DNA from: Pseudomonadales bacterium
GTDB taxonomy: Bacteria > Pseudomonadota > Gammaproteobacteria > Pseudomonadales > Pseudohongiellaceae
Direction of reading: 5' to 3'
Assembly (NCBI GenBank): GCA_022822865.1
Contig: JAJDYJ010000084.1
Span: 1 to 64,000, forward strand
Length of the DNA: 64,000 nt
Below the pieces are notes generated by a model that made no database searches, was not told the DNA's origin, and saw only the letters and a program-made list of their open reading frames with translations. Positions 34,441 through 42,405 of this stretch are shown here, piece after piece (the first letter of the stretch is position 1; every line of letters starts with the position of its first letter). The translations under genes and the position numbers were made by a program.

Positions 34441-35633
34441 CGTCGGTGGTCGCCGGTCGCCCCGCTCGCGGAAATCAGGCTGACGGCGTACAAGGTGATG
34501 ACTGCGTAATATGGCGTGAGAAAGCGGTCGATTCCGGCGATCAGCGGGAACAGGGCGAGGAAGGCGCCGAATACCGGCAGGGAAAGCAGGCTGACATCGG
34601 CCAGGGATACAGGTCTCGACGGCCTGAATACTCCGGCCAGGTTGCCGCGCCAGGTTCCGGCCCAGGCGATCAGCCAGAGCAACAGGAATAGCGGCAACAC
34701 GGTTGCGATCATCGCGCCGCTGGCGAAAAGCTGGATGGCGGCGCCGCGCAGCACATCGAGATAAAGCGTGACGGAGAAAGGTTCGGCAAATGCCTCGATA
34801 TCGATCTGTGATTCGATCAGCGTGTGATAGAACAGCCGCCACCAGTCGTAGTCGAAGACGGCGCTGATCCAGAAATACGACAAAACGCTGACGGTCAGCC
34901 CGCCGCTGTACCAATAGAATTCGCGGGATTGCAAAGGCTCACCCCGGCGCAGATGGTTCCAGCAAAGCAGCAGGATCAATGGCGCGACAAAGATGATGTT
35001 GTTGGTGCGAATCCAGATCGAAAGACCGAGACACACCACCGCGGCGGCGGTCCAGCGCCGCGCCAGCAGGCACCAGACTCCCGCCAGCACCGCCAGGGCG
35101 GAAAGATTGTCCGGCGTGGGAATTCGGCTCAGGTCGAACAACCGCGCACCGACGGAGAACAGGATAACCGCCAATACCGCCTGCATGGGGCCGGTCAGAT
35201 CCCGCAGCCAGAGAAACAGGATCACGCAGATCAACAGGCCCGGAACGAGCGACAGCCAGATGACGCCATCGGCCGGATTCGCTCCCGCTGCGGCCAGGCC
35301 GCGCAAGAGCAGCACATACAGCGGCTTGATTTCATACATGCTAAGCTGGCCGGCGAAATTTTCCGGGCTCGCGTACATCGCGGCCGCGTACTCGCCGCCG
35401 ACCAGGGAGTTGAATTGCGCCGCGTCAAGCGACTGCCGCAGCAGTTCGTAAGTCGCTTCGTGCATGGCCGCGGGATCGCCGGATTCCGCCGTGAAAGTCG
35501 TCGCCACATAGGGAACCACGTCCCAGGTGTAGATAGGATTGCTCAGGGCGAACCATGACAGCGCGAGCAGGTGCAAGGCCAGCAGAATCATGGCCGCCCG
35601 CGTGCTGATTGCTTCCGATCCGATTGCGCGCAT
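34437..35633 (-). CDS. Polytopic membrane protein, probable glycosyltransferase (first gene of operon)
   Basis: The track ORF runs into antisense of the next gene; the start used is MRAIGSEAISTRAAMILLALHLL at 35633. The 398 residues form about eight to nine helices with an external loop after helix 1 (NPIYTWDVVPYVATTFTAES) that carries an acidic residue in GT-C fashion, and SRIPTPDNLSALAVLAG in the core. It overlaps the next gene by ATGA. The divergent methyltransferase-like gene starts only 30 bp away, so the two directions probably share a compact promoter. Specific donor and acceptor are unknown. Confidence 0.65.
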   Translation of the reverse strand: MRAIGSEAISTRAAMILLALHLLALSWFALSNPIYTWDVVPYVATTFTAESGDPAAMHEATYELLRQSLDAAQFNSLVGGEYAAAMYASPENFAGQLSMYEIKPLYVLLLRGLAAAGANPADGVIWLSLVPGLLICVILFLWLRDLTGPMQAVLAVILFSVGARLFDLSRIPTPDNLSALAVLAGVWCLLARRWTAAAVVCLGLSIWIRTNNIIFVAPLILLLCWNHLRRGEPLQSREFYWYSGGLTVSVLSYFWISAVFDYDWWRLFYHTLIESQIDIEAFAEPFSVTLYLDVLRGAAIQLFASGAMIATVLPLFLLLWLIAWAGTWRGNLAGVFRPSRPVSLADVSLLSLPVFGAFLALFPLIAGIDRFLTPYYAVITLYAVSLISASGATGDHRR

Positions 35634-35663
35634 ATCCGGAACCGCGAAAAGCCGCCGAAACCG

Positions 35664-38090
35664 ATGAGCGAAAACATAGCACAACCGGCCAACAGGGCAT
35701 TTCTGCTCGGGCTCTTTTTCATCACCGGCGCGACGCTCATGCTGGAGGTGCTCAACACCCGGCTGTTGTCGGTGGTGACCTGGTACCACCTGTCTTTTTT
35801 CGCCGTGTCCATGGCCATGTTCGGCATGGCGGCCGGGGCGCTTCGGGTTTATCTGCATTCGCGGCGCTTTACGACCGCCAACGCCCTCGACAACCTGTTC
35901 CGCTACTCGATCTATTTCGCCGCAAGCACCATCGTCTGCCACCTGGCGATTATCTACACGCCGCTCGACATCAGCGGGGGCTGGACCGCGGCCGGCGTGG
36001 CGAAGATGGCGCTGATCACCGTGGCGGTGGCGATTCCCTTCTTTTTCAGCGGAGTCGTCGTCACCGTCGCCCTGACCCAGGTGAAAGGCAACAGTGGGCT
36101 GATCTACGCCGTCGATCTCATCGGCGCGGCCATAGGCAGCATAGCCTGCCTGCCCTTGCTCAACGCGCTGGACATCACCAGCGCGACATTCGTCACCGCC
36201 GCCATCGCTTTGTTCGGCGTCTGCCTGTTCCAGCTCGCCCGCAACCAAAACATGGGACACCCACTGCTGTGGATCGGCTTTGCGGCGCTGGTAGTGATCG
36301 GCGCCGTCGTCAACCATTCCAGCGTGCAGGGATTCCGCGTGTTCTATCCCAAGGGCAATCCGATCAGTTACGAGCAGGACACGCTCGAGTTCTGGACCAT
36401 ACACGGCCAGGTGCTCGTCTTTCCCTATGTCGAAGCCGGGCCGTTCTTCTGGGGTCCGGGCGAAGGCGCGCCGGTGATCGAAGGCCTGCAAGGCCAGGCC
36501 ATGGTGATCGACGGCGAGGCGGGCACCGCGCTCACGCAATGGGACGGCGACCGGAGCAATCTCGACTGGCCGCGTTTCGACGTGACCTCGCTGCCTTATC
36601 ATCTTCGGCCCGGCGGCAGCGCCGCCGTGATCGGAGTCGGCGGCGGCAGGGACATCCTCACGGCGCTTTGGGCCGGCAGTTCGCGAATTACCGGGATCGA
36701 GATCAACGAGGCCGCACTGCGGGTATTGCGCGAGGACCGGCGCGATTTCGTGCGGCTCTACGAACAGGAAGAAATCGAGTTCGTTCACGACGAGGCGCGT
36801 TCCTGGCTGACCCGTGCGGAACAACGCTTTGACCTGATCCAGATGTCACTGATCGACACCTGGGCGGCCACGGGCGCCGGCGCCTTCACCTTGTCCGAAA
36901 ACGGTCTCTATACAGTCGAAGGCTGGCAGGTCTTTCTCGATCATCTCGAACCTAACGGATTGTTCAGCGTCTCGCGCTGGTATTCCCCGGATGCGCTGTC
37001 GGAAACCAACCGGCTGATTTCGCTGGCGGCGATGTCGCTGCTTCGCCGCGGCATCGTGCGGCCCGCGGACCATATCGCCCTCGTTTCGCGCCTGTCGGTG
37101 GCGACCTTGCTCGTTTCGCCCGAGCCCCTGCGGGCGGAGGACATCGATACCATCGAGCGGGTGGCGGAGGAATACGGCTTCACTATCCTGCATTCGCCGC
37201 GGCAACAGTCTTCCGAACCGCTGATCCGCAATGTGCTCGCAGTCGCCGATGAGCAGCAATTGCTTGCCGCCACCGAACACGAGTATCTGGATTTCACGCC
37301 GCCGACCGACAGCCGGCCCTATTTCTTCAATATCCTGAAGCCAGCCGCGCTGTTCCAATCCGGTGAGGCCGGCGGGGAACTCGAAGACCTGGGAATCGTC
37401 GCAGGGGGCAATCTGCTTGCGACTTATACGCTGATGTTGCTATGTGGGCTGGCGCTGGCGGGGGTGTTGCTCGTCATCGCCACGCCGCTTCTCATCGCCG
37501 GCCGGCCGAAGATACCCAATCGCGTTTTCCTCAGCGGCCTGGCGTATTTCGCCTGTATCGGCACCGGCTTCATGATGGTGCAGATCCCGCTCATGCAACG
37601 CTTTTCGGTCTACCTGGGACATCCGGTCTACGCCGTGGCAGTGCTGCTGTTCTCCATGATTCTCGCGGCCGGCGCCGGCAGTTTCCTTTCCGACCGCATC
37701 GAAGTCCGCCGCGGTTCGCGCTGGACCTTGCTGATCCCGGCCGGCATCGTTTCCCTGCTCGTATTGATCTACGCAATCGCCGGACCATTGATCACCGCGA
37801 CGATTTCCCAGGGCTTGTTCGTCCGCTGCCTGATCGTGATCGTCCTGGTCAGCCTGCCGGCCCTGCCCATGGGCATGTGCTTCCCTCTCGGCCTGCGACT
37901 CTTCCGCGAGTATTCCAGCCAGTGCCTGCCCTGGATGTGGGGCATGAACGGCGCCACCGGCGTCCTCGCCAGCGTCTCCGCCGTCGCCATCTCGATGTGG
38001 AGCGGCATCAACACCAGCCTGCTCGTCGCCATCGCCTGTTACGTGCTACTGGCGCTACCCGCGAGTTTCCTGCAAGCCAAGCTGGATTGA
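35664..38090 (+). CDS. Membrane-embedded spermidine synthase-like methyltransferase protein
   Basis: The 808-residue protein has an N-terminal block of about six helices (FLLGLFFITGATLMLEVLNTRLL, SFFAVSMAMFGMAAGALRVYL), a central Rossmann methyltransferase or aminopropyltransferase-like domain with the SAM loop AAVIGVGGGRDILTALW, the acidic ITGIEINEAAL and RFDLIQMSLIDTWAATGAGAF, and a second block of about six helices. Fused membrane spermidine-synthase-like proteins form a large family of unknown substrate. The start MSENIAQPA is the ATG at 35664. Its last codons (LALPASFLQAKLD) overlap the left copy of the island repeat, so its C-terminus may have been replaced on island insertion. Confidence 0.82.
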   Translation: MSENIAQPANRAFLLGLFFITGATLMLEVLNTRLLSVVTWYHLSFFAVSMAMFGMAAGALRVYLHSRRFTTANALDNLFRYSIYFAASTIVCHLAIIYTPLDISGGWTAAGVAKMALITVAVAIPFFFSGVVVTVALTQVKGNSGLIYAVDLIGAAIGSIACLPLLNALDITSATFVTAAIALFGVCLFQLARNQNMGHPLLWIGFAALVVIGAVVNHSSVQGFRVFYPKGNPISYEQDTLEFWTIHGQVLVFPYVEAGPFFWGPGEGAPVIEGLQGQAMVIDGEAGTALTQWDGDRSNLDWPRFDVTSLPYHLRPGGSAAVIGVGGGRDILTALWAGSSRITGIEINEAALRVLREDRRDFVRLYEQEEIEFVHDEARSWLTRAEQRFDLIQMSLIDTWAATGAGAFTLSENGLYTVEGWQVFLDHLEPNGLFSVSRWYSPDALSETNRLISLAAMSLLRRGIVRPADHIALVSRLSVATLLVSPEPLRAEDIDTIERVAEEYGFTILHSPRQQSSEPLIRNVLAVADEQQLLAATEHEYLDFTPPTDSRPYFFNILKPAALFQSGEAGGELEDLGIVAGGNLLATYTLMLLCGLALAGVLLVIATPLLIAGRPKIPNRVFLSGLAYFACIGTGFMMVQIPLMQRFSVYLGHPVYAVAVLLFSMILAAGAGSFLSDRIEVRRGSRWTLLIPAGIVSLLVLIYAIAGPLITATISQGLFVRCLIVIVLVSLPALPMGMCFPLGLRLFREYSSQCLPWMWGMNGATGVLASVSAVAISMWSGINTSLLVAIACYVLLALPASFLQAKLD
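38049..38074. repeat. Left copy of island-flanking direct repeat (attachment-site-like)
   Basis: CTGGCGCTACCCGCGAGT followed by TTCCTGCA lies inside the last codons of the methyltransferase gene. The same 26 bases, with one change, recur at 42406-42431, enclosing the 4.3-kb toxin-antitoxin island. Confidence 0.7.
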
Positions 38091-38356
38091 TAAGCGGGGC
38101 ACATCCTGCCTCAAGAACTTTTTTCTCCTGAAATTAGGTGTAGTTGTACTTCTTGTGCCAATCTATCGGCAAAGGGAGAGCTATACAGGTTTCTATTGCC
38201 GACCGTATCCGGTGGCCTGCTGGTCATTGCAGTAAGCTTCGTGTTCTTCGTCGTACGGACGGGCATCTGACCAGACTAAGCAATGAAAACTCAGTAGTGG
38301 TGAAGATGGTGGGGCATCTTTGGCGAAGACAGACTGATCATTGTCGGAGTGAGTGT
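38091..38356. other. Intergenic region at the left end of the island
   Basis: About 266 bp with no convincing gene. The track ORF from 38144 opens upstream of the KilA-N gene here, but the ATG at 38357 is the better start. No terminator, tRNA or repeat is visible apart from the flanking repeat just to the left. Confidence 0.4.
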
Positions 38357-38980
38357 ATGGGCAAGGGCAAGAAAATTACCGTCAAAGATACATCCATTCG
38401 CATCGTGGCAGTTGAGGATGAAGACTACATTTCGCTTACGGATATGCTGCGGGCCAAAGACGGAGATTTTTTTATCTCAGACTGGCTGCGAAATCGCAAT
38501 ACGGTGGAGTTTCTCGGAATTTGGGAGAGCGTTAACAACCCTGCTTTCAATTATGGCGAATTCGCCACAATTAGAAGTCAGGCTGGTCTCAACAGCTACA
38601 AGATCAGCGTCAAGGAGTGGGTGGCGAAGACCAATGCTGTCGGCCTGATCGCCAAAGCGGGGCGTTACGGTGGCACATTTGCGCACAGAGACTTGGCCTT
38701 CGAATTTGGTATGTGGATCAGCCCGGAATTCAAAATATATCTAATCAAGGAGTTTCAGCGCCTCAAGGAGGCTGAGCGGGATCAACTGGGCTGGGACATC
38801 CGCCGTAATCTGGCGCGAATCGGGGAATTTTCAATCGGCTTTTCTTGGGAGTATTACTGCGGTACTGGCTATGCCGGACTTTTCCGGTTGCTCAGTGCGC
38901 GAAAAATATCGGCAATCCAGGCGGGAGCGTATCGAATATCCTTCATCAGTTGCTTGCGCGCCGCATCGTCAAGCCGGTGA
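38357..38980 (+). CDS. KilA-N domain protein, 3' end apparently truncated
   Basis: The domain is clear: ISLTDMLRAKDGDFFISDWLRNRNTVEFLGIWE, NPAFNYGEFATIRSQAGLNSYKISVKEW, NAVGLIAKAGRYGGTFAHRDLAFEFGMWISPEFKIYLIKEFQRLKEAE. KilA-N proteins are phage- and defence-associated DNA-binding proteins, usually near 270 residues with a conserved C-terminal part that begins soon after the RRNLARI helix. Here the sequence changes character after RRNLARI and the frame then runs 112 bp antisense into the end of the DUF6088 gene, so the natural 3' end is missing. The start at 38357 replaces the longer track ORF. Probably non-functional or altered. Confidence 0.7.
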   Translation: MGKGKKITVKDTSIRIVAVEDEDYISLTDMLRAKDGDFFISDWLRNRNTVEFLGIWESVNNPAFNYGEFATIRSQAGLNSYKISVKEWVAKTNAVGLIAKAGRYGGTFAHRDLAFEFGMWISPEFKIYLIKEFQRLKEAERDQLGWDIRRNLARIGEFSIGFSWEYYCGTGYAGLFRLLSARKISAIQAGAYRISFISCLRAASSSR

Positions 38981-39492
38981 TCCAGTCGCCGGATGATTTC
39001 CGAATCGACATTCTTCCTCCCGAGGTGCCGCAGGGCCTGAATGACCAGTCCGCTGATCTTTCCCGCGGTAATCATGTTGCGGGGAGTTGTGCGCTTCAGG
39101 AGAATCTGGCGCTTGCCAACTTGGACGGTTCGCGTACGGCCATCCGTCAGATAAACCATCTTCATGGGGACTTGGGTAGAGAGGCCGAGAATATTGGCGG
39201 CGTAGGCCCCGGAGGGCTGCAAGCGGGCTGCGTCGCGACCGGCCAGGGCATGCGCAATGTCGTCCGTCGATGGCTCCAGGGAGCCCAATTTGGGGTCGAT
39301 TTTCGGGTAGTCGTAGAGACCGCGGGCGAGCTGGCGTATTTGACCGCTTTCCCGATGCCGCATAAGGGCGAGATCGATCGCCCGGCGGGAGCCCAGATCA
39401 GCGAAACTGTCGGGCGTAAAGACCCAGCCCCGCTTGCGATACTTGATCCGCCGAAGAATCCTGCTGTTTGTGCTGTCGCTGTGCTTACCCAT
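38869..39492 (-). CDS. DUF6088 / AbiEi-family antitoxin-like protein, without partner toxin
   Basis: The 207-residue protein opens with a winged-helix-like segment (ILRRIKYRKRGWVFTPDSFADLGSRRAIDLAL) and RGLYDYPKIDPKLGSLEP, typical of AbiEi-like type IV antitoxins, followed by the body with GAYAANILGLSTQVPMKMVYLTDG. In the usual system it represses its own promoter and neutralises an AbiEii nucleotidyltransferase encoded directly downstream. Here the downstream side is occupied by the antisense KilA-N remnant and no nucleotidyltransferase ORF exists, so the toxin has been lost. A strong inverted repeat overlaps its promoter region. Confidence 0.82.
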   Translation of the reverse strand: MGKHSDSTNSRILRRIKYRKRGWVFTPDSFADLGSRRAIDLALMRHRESGQIRQLARGLYDYPKIDPKLGSLEPSTDDIAHALAGRDAARLQPSGAYAANILGLSTQVPMKMVYLTDGRTRTVQVGKRQILLKRTTPRNMITAGKISGLVIQALRHLGRKNVDSEIIRRLDHRLDDAARKQLMKDIRYAPAWIADIFRALSNRKSPA

Positions 39493-39495
39493 ATC

Positions 39496-39531
39496 TTTTG
39501 AAAGAAGTATATACTCTTTTTTCTTTCAAAA
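39496..39531 (-). promoter_or_regulatory. Candidate autoregulatory operator of the DUF6088 gene
   Basis: TTTTGAAAGAA (39496-39506) and TTCTTTCAAAA (39521-39531) are perfect 11-bp inverted arms around a 14-bp spacer that contains GTATATAC. The element lies directly before the ATG at 39492. AbiEi proteins are known to bind inverted repeats in their own promoters, which makes this a likely binding site. Confidence 0.6.
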
Positions 39532-39682
39532 ATACAGCGGTGTGTAGCAAGCGAAATTCCGGCACGATCTCCTGCCGACCAAGCTGAATGGATGAACGGG
39601 GCGCATTCTATTGAAGCGACGCGCGGCTCGAAACAGCCGCTACTCTGAAGCGGAACACAGGGCGATTTTGCGTCAGGCGCTC

Positions 39683-39904
39683 TTAGCCAACGGCAACCTC
39701 GACGCGGGTGACGTAGACTTCGCTGTGCAGACGTCTCTCGACTTCCTTAGCGGGAGCGCATTCGAAAAACAGGGCCAGGGCTTCGGTGAGATTTTCGCGC
39801 GCCAAGGTCACGGAGTCGCCCTGGCTGGCGATGTCCAGCTCTGGGCATAACGCAACGTATCCTTCTCCTTCGCGCTCGATAATTGTGGTCAATTGTCTAT
39901 TCAT
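39683..39904 (-). CDS. HicB-like antitoxin, coupled to hipA
   Basis: A 73-residue protein with the partial RNase-H-like fold of HicB: LTTIIEREGEGYVALCPELDIASQGDSVTLARENLTEALALFF. HicB normally blocks the HicA RNA-cleaving toxin encoded beside it. No HicA-like ORF occurs on either side: the DNA downstream to the DUF6088 gene encodes nothing similar. Its ATG overlaps the hipA stop (ATGA at 39901-39904), so it is translated with hipA as the third gene of the unit. It may be a leftover of a split system or have a role in the hipBA operon. Confidence 0.8.
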   Translation of the reverse strand: MNRQLTTIIEREGEGYVALCPELDIASQGDSVTLARENLTEALALFFECAPAKEVERRLHSEVYVTRVEVAVG

Positions 39905-41190
39905 CTTGCATCTTCACCTGTCAACGTCGACCTTTGCACCTGTCTCGACCAGAGTTTATTCGATTCCTGGTAAATTGGCACCGTCTCAAGATACTGTTCA
40001 ATTGTTGAAACCACATCTGCATAAAGAGGAAGATTGTTCTTCTCCTCGTTCCAGTGCTGGTGAAACAGTTCGACCGTCTCCCTGGCGGTATCCAGCACAA
40101 GCGCTTTGGCGAGCTTGGCCCTGTTGGCGAAATGGGCTAGCTCGTCCTCGTCGAAGCCATCGAAGCGCCTGGTGCGGCTGAAGGTCAGCGCGGACTCGCT
40201 ATCGGGAATATAGGGAATCGTCGATACAAAATCGTAGGTGGGGGCCAGACGCGCGGTGCGTTTATCCGGGTAGAGCACCGACCAGTTCTTGATGTGCATG
40301 TCGGCATTGCCGATCAGCGTGTTGAATACCAATCGCCGGACAAACTCCCTGATATCGGCGTCATCGCTTTCGGTCGCGATGACATTCGCGATATTGACCA
40401 TGCTCGCCTTCTTGTATTTGTCCTTTGGATAGACGCCGAAAATCTGCGCGAAGTCTTCAGCGTGGACGCGCCTGCCGTCGCGCGAGCGATCAAAGCGTTC
40501 GATCGCCAGCGCCTTGCCGTCCGTCGTGGCCACATCCGTGGGCAAGCCACCAATGTCTTTCACATTGACCAGATCCAGCGCCGGTACATTCATACCCAGT
40601 TTGCGCGCGAGCGTCATCATCGAGAATTCGTTTTCCGGAACGCCTTCGTACCTTATGGACGGAAGCTTGACGATCCACGATCCTCCAATGCCTCTGGCGG
40701 GAATAGTCAGCCCGTCACCGGTGCTTTCGAGCGCGGAAAACTTTAGTTGCACACCGGCGAGGGAGAAGCGCAGCGCCTTTTCGTCGCGTTCGCGCACGGC
40801 ATCTTCATCTGGAGACTCCTCGGCGTCAGGCGGCCATTCCTCACCGTCGGCGGCCCGGACGGTAATCGCTCCGGGCAGGTCGTTCCCCAACGCCCAAAGC
40901 AGGAAGAATTCGCGTTCGGGATTCACCCCGGCCCGCCCGGCGAGATATGCCCGCAAACGGTCTTCGGGCAAGAGGTTGGAAAAGAAGGGCATAACGCGAG
41001 TCTGATAGGGCCTGAAATCGGTGAGAAGCTCCCCATGCCGGTTCTTGAACCCCAGGCCCAGGACGGGCCGGTTCCTGTCGGCAATATAGCCGTCGTTGAA
41101 TGCGAACAAGGTACGGTCCCCCTCGATTCGCGTCAGCGTCCCGATGGGTTCGCCATAAAGCAGAACTTCCAATACGGAAACACTAGCCAT
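39901..41190 (-). CDS. hipA: HipA-family Ser/Thr kinase toxin
   Basis: A 429-residue kinase toxin that in E. coli phosphorylates glutamyl-tRNA synthetase and causes growth arrest and persistence. Visible parts: N-terminal HipA_N domain (LYGEPIGTLTRIEG, FFSNLLPEDRLRAYL), nucleotide-binding loop SLAGVQLKFSAL, WIVKLPS, catalytic loop LIGNADMHIKNWSVLY, and metal-binding APTYDFVSTIPY. All catalytic residues appear present, so it is probably active. The second of two adjacent ATGs has the better ribosome-site spacing (GGAAG). It overlaps hipB upstream and the HicB gene downstream. Confidence 0.92.
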   Translation of the reverse strand: MASVSVLEVLLYGEPIGTLTRIEGDRTLFAFNDGYIADRNRPVLGLGFKNRHGELLTDFRPYQTRVMPFFSNLLPEDRLRAYLAGRAGVNPEREFFLLWALGNDLPGAITVRAADGEEWPPDAEESPDEDAVRERDEKALRFSLAGVQLKFSALESTGDGLTIPARGIGGSWIVKLPSIRYEGVPENEFSMMTLARKLGMNVPALDLVNVKDIGGLPTDVATTDGKALAIERFDRSRDGRRVHAEDFAQIFGVYPKDKYKKASMVNIANVIATESDDADIREFVRRLVFNTLIGNADMHIKNWSVLYPDKRTARLAPTYDFVSTIPYIPDSESALTFSRTRRFDGFDEDELAHFANRAKLAKALVLDTARETVELFHQHWNEEKNNLPLYADVVSTIEQYLETVPIYQESNKLWSRQVQRSTLTGEDAR

Positions 41191-41500
41191 CATCGTCTTC
41201 CAGACTGTATGCGGGCCGGTTCGCCTGCCAATGTTCCTCCGGATCGGAGAAGCCGCCCCGGGCGCTATTTACGATCGAACGCACTGCCGGAAGAGCCTTG
41301 CGCGGCACGAGGGTGAGTTCCAGGTCGAGCGCGCGCGCTATTTCGGTCAGACTCGATACGCGTAAATCCACCCCTGCGTTCTCGATCCTGGATATATGGC
41401 TCTGCGGCATCCCCGCCGTTCTGGCAAGCGCAAGCTGACTCAGTCCCTTTGCTCGCCGGACAGCCTTGATCGTTCTCGAAATCTCGTCTATTGCTCCCAT
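41183..41500 (-). CDS. hipB: HipB-family antitoxin and autorepressor
   Basis: The start MGAIDEISRTIKAVRR follows GAGGGTGGT; the longer track ORF begins in the operator region. The 105-residue protein has a Cro/C1-type helix-turn-helix (LSQLALARTAGMPQSHISRIENAGVDLRVSSLTEIARAL) that would bind its own promoter, and an extended C-terminal tail (from PRKALPAVRS to EDDDG) that could contact HipA. Its stop overlaps the hipA start by a few bases, so the pair is translationally coupled. AT-rich palindromes upstream are its likely binding sites. Confidence 0.9.
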   Translation of the reverse strand: MGAIDEISRTIKAVRRAKGLSQLALARTAGMPQSHISRIENAGVDLRVSSLTEIARALDLELTLVPRKALPAVRSIVNSARGGFSDPEEHWQANRPAYSLEDDDG

Positions 41501-41848
41501 ACCACCCTCAGTAATATATGAATACATATAAACAAATTCGATTTATATGCTATATAGCATGGCGGTGTCAATCAAAACATCTATTAAAATAGATAAATCT
41601 TGCTAAGAAATATATCAAAAAATATATCTGACCCGCCATGATAGCTCTTGTACCGATTGCTACCGGCCGGGATGAAATCTAACAGGCGGGATTCGCTCCT
41701 ACTGGGGTATTGCGGCTATACACGATGCACTGTGCTATCCGGCCAATACGCCCGGCGCCGGCAGTTTTCACTTCAAGGTGCTGAACCTGCCCAGGCTGTT
41801 GCAAATGCGCACGTATTACCGTACGCTTTTTGCCGGGAGGGAATGCTC
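41501..41848. promoter_or_regulatory. AT-rich bidirectional control region between hipBA and yefM-yoeB
   Basis: Palindromes: TATATG-AATA-CATATA (41515-41530), ATGCTATATAGCAT (41547-41560, perfect), ATCTATT-AA-AATAGAT (41579-41594), and an AATATAT-rich pair near 41608-41630. They lie next to the hipB start and are spaced roughly 32 bases apart (centre to centre), as expected for cooperative HipB binding. The GC-rich half towards yefM has no gene; CGTATTACCGTACG near 41813 is a weaker inverted pair close to the yefM start. Confidence 0.55.
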
Positions 41849-42091
41849 ATGACGATTCTGAATGCCACTGAAGCGAGATCGAAGCTCTACAGCTTGATCG
41901 ACGAGACTGCTAAAACACACCAACCCATTGTAATTACTGGAAAAAGACACAACGCCATCCTGCTCTCGGAAGAGGATTGGAACGCGATTTCCGAAACGCT
42001 GCATCTGATGTCGATACCCGGAATGGGGGATTCGATTAAGAAAGGTATGAAATCTCCGGTATCGGAATGCGCCGGGGAACTTGATTGGTGA
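41849..42091 (+). CDS. yefM: YefM/Phd-family antitoxin
   Basis: The 80-residue protein MTILNATEARSKLYSLIDET is a standard Phd/YefM antitoxin: N-terminal DNA-binding ARSKLYSLIDETAKTHQPIVITGKRHNAILLSEEDW followed by an acidic C-terminal part (MGDSIKKGMKSPVSECAGELDW) that wraps the toxin. GGGAGG stands 8 bases before the ATG at 41849; the ATG two codons upstream is too close. Its stop overlaps the toxin start (GTGA). Confidence 0.92.
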   Translation: MTILNATEARSKLYSLIDETAKTHQPIVITGKRHNAILLSEEDWNAISETLHLMSIPGMGDSIKKGMKSPVSECAGELDW

Positions 42092-42351
42092 GCTGGAAAA
42101 TCGTTTATGCGAAACAGGCGCAAAAAGACGCGAAAAAACTCGCCTCGTCGGGACTGAAGGAAAAAGCGCAGGAGTTGCTGCGAATAATCGAGCGGGACCC
42201 TCGGCAAAACCCGCCACCCTTCGAGAAACTGGTGGGCACTCTTTCCGGCGCCTATTCGAGGCGAATCAACATTCAACACCGAATCGTGTATCAGATTCTT
42301 GAAACCGAGCAGATAGTCAAAGTCCTGCGACTATGGACTCACTACGAATGA
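42088..42351 (+). CDS. yoeB: YoeB/Txe-family mRNA-cleaving toxin
   Basis: The 87-residue toxin begins with GTG (42088), overlapping the antitoxin stop as GTGA; the TTG one codon earlier is the track start. WKIVYAKQAQKDAKKLASSGLKEKAQELLRIIERDPRQNPPPFEKLVG and YSRRINIQHRIVYQILETEQIVKVLRLWTHYE match YoeB, a ribosome-dependent RNase with catalytic Glu, Arg and C-terminal His-Tyr. The sequence is intact, so the pair is probably a functional type II module. Confidence 0.92.
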   Translation: MSWKIVYAKQAQKDAKKLASSGLKEKAQELLRIIERDPRQNPPPFEKLVGTLSGAYSRRINIQHRIVYQILETEQIVKVLRLWTHYE

Positions 42352-42405
42352 CGGTTCGTTTCCAGGGTCGGATGCGATCAGTGGTGAATCAGCTAGAAGG
42401 TTTCC

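Noticed and set aside
39541-39682. Possible hicA gene beside the HicB-like gene
   Set aside because: Both strands were read; no small basic protein with the HicA double-stranded RNA-binding pattern or catalytic His was found.
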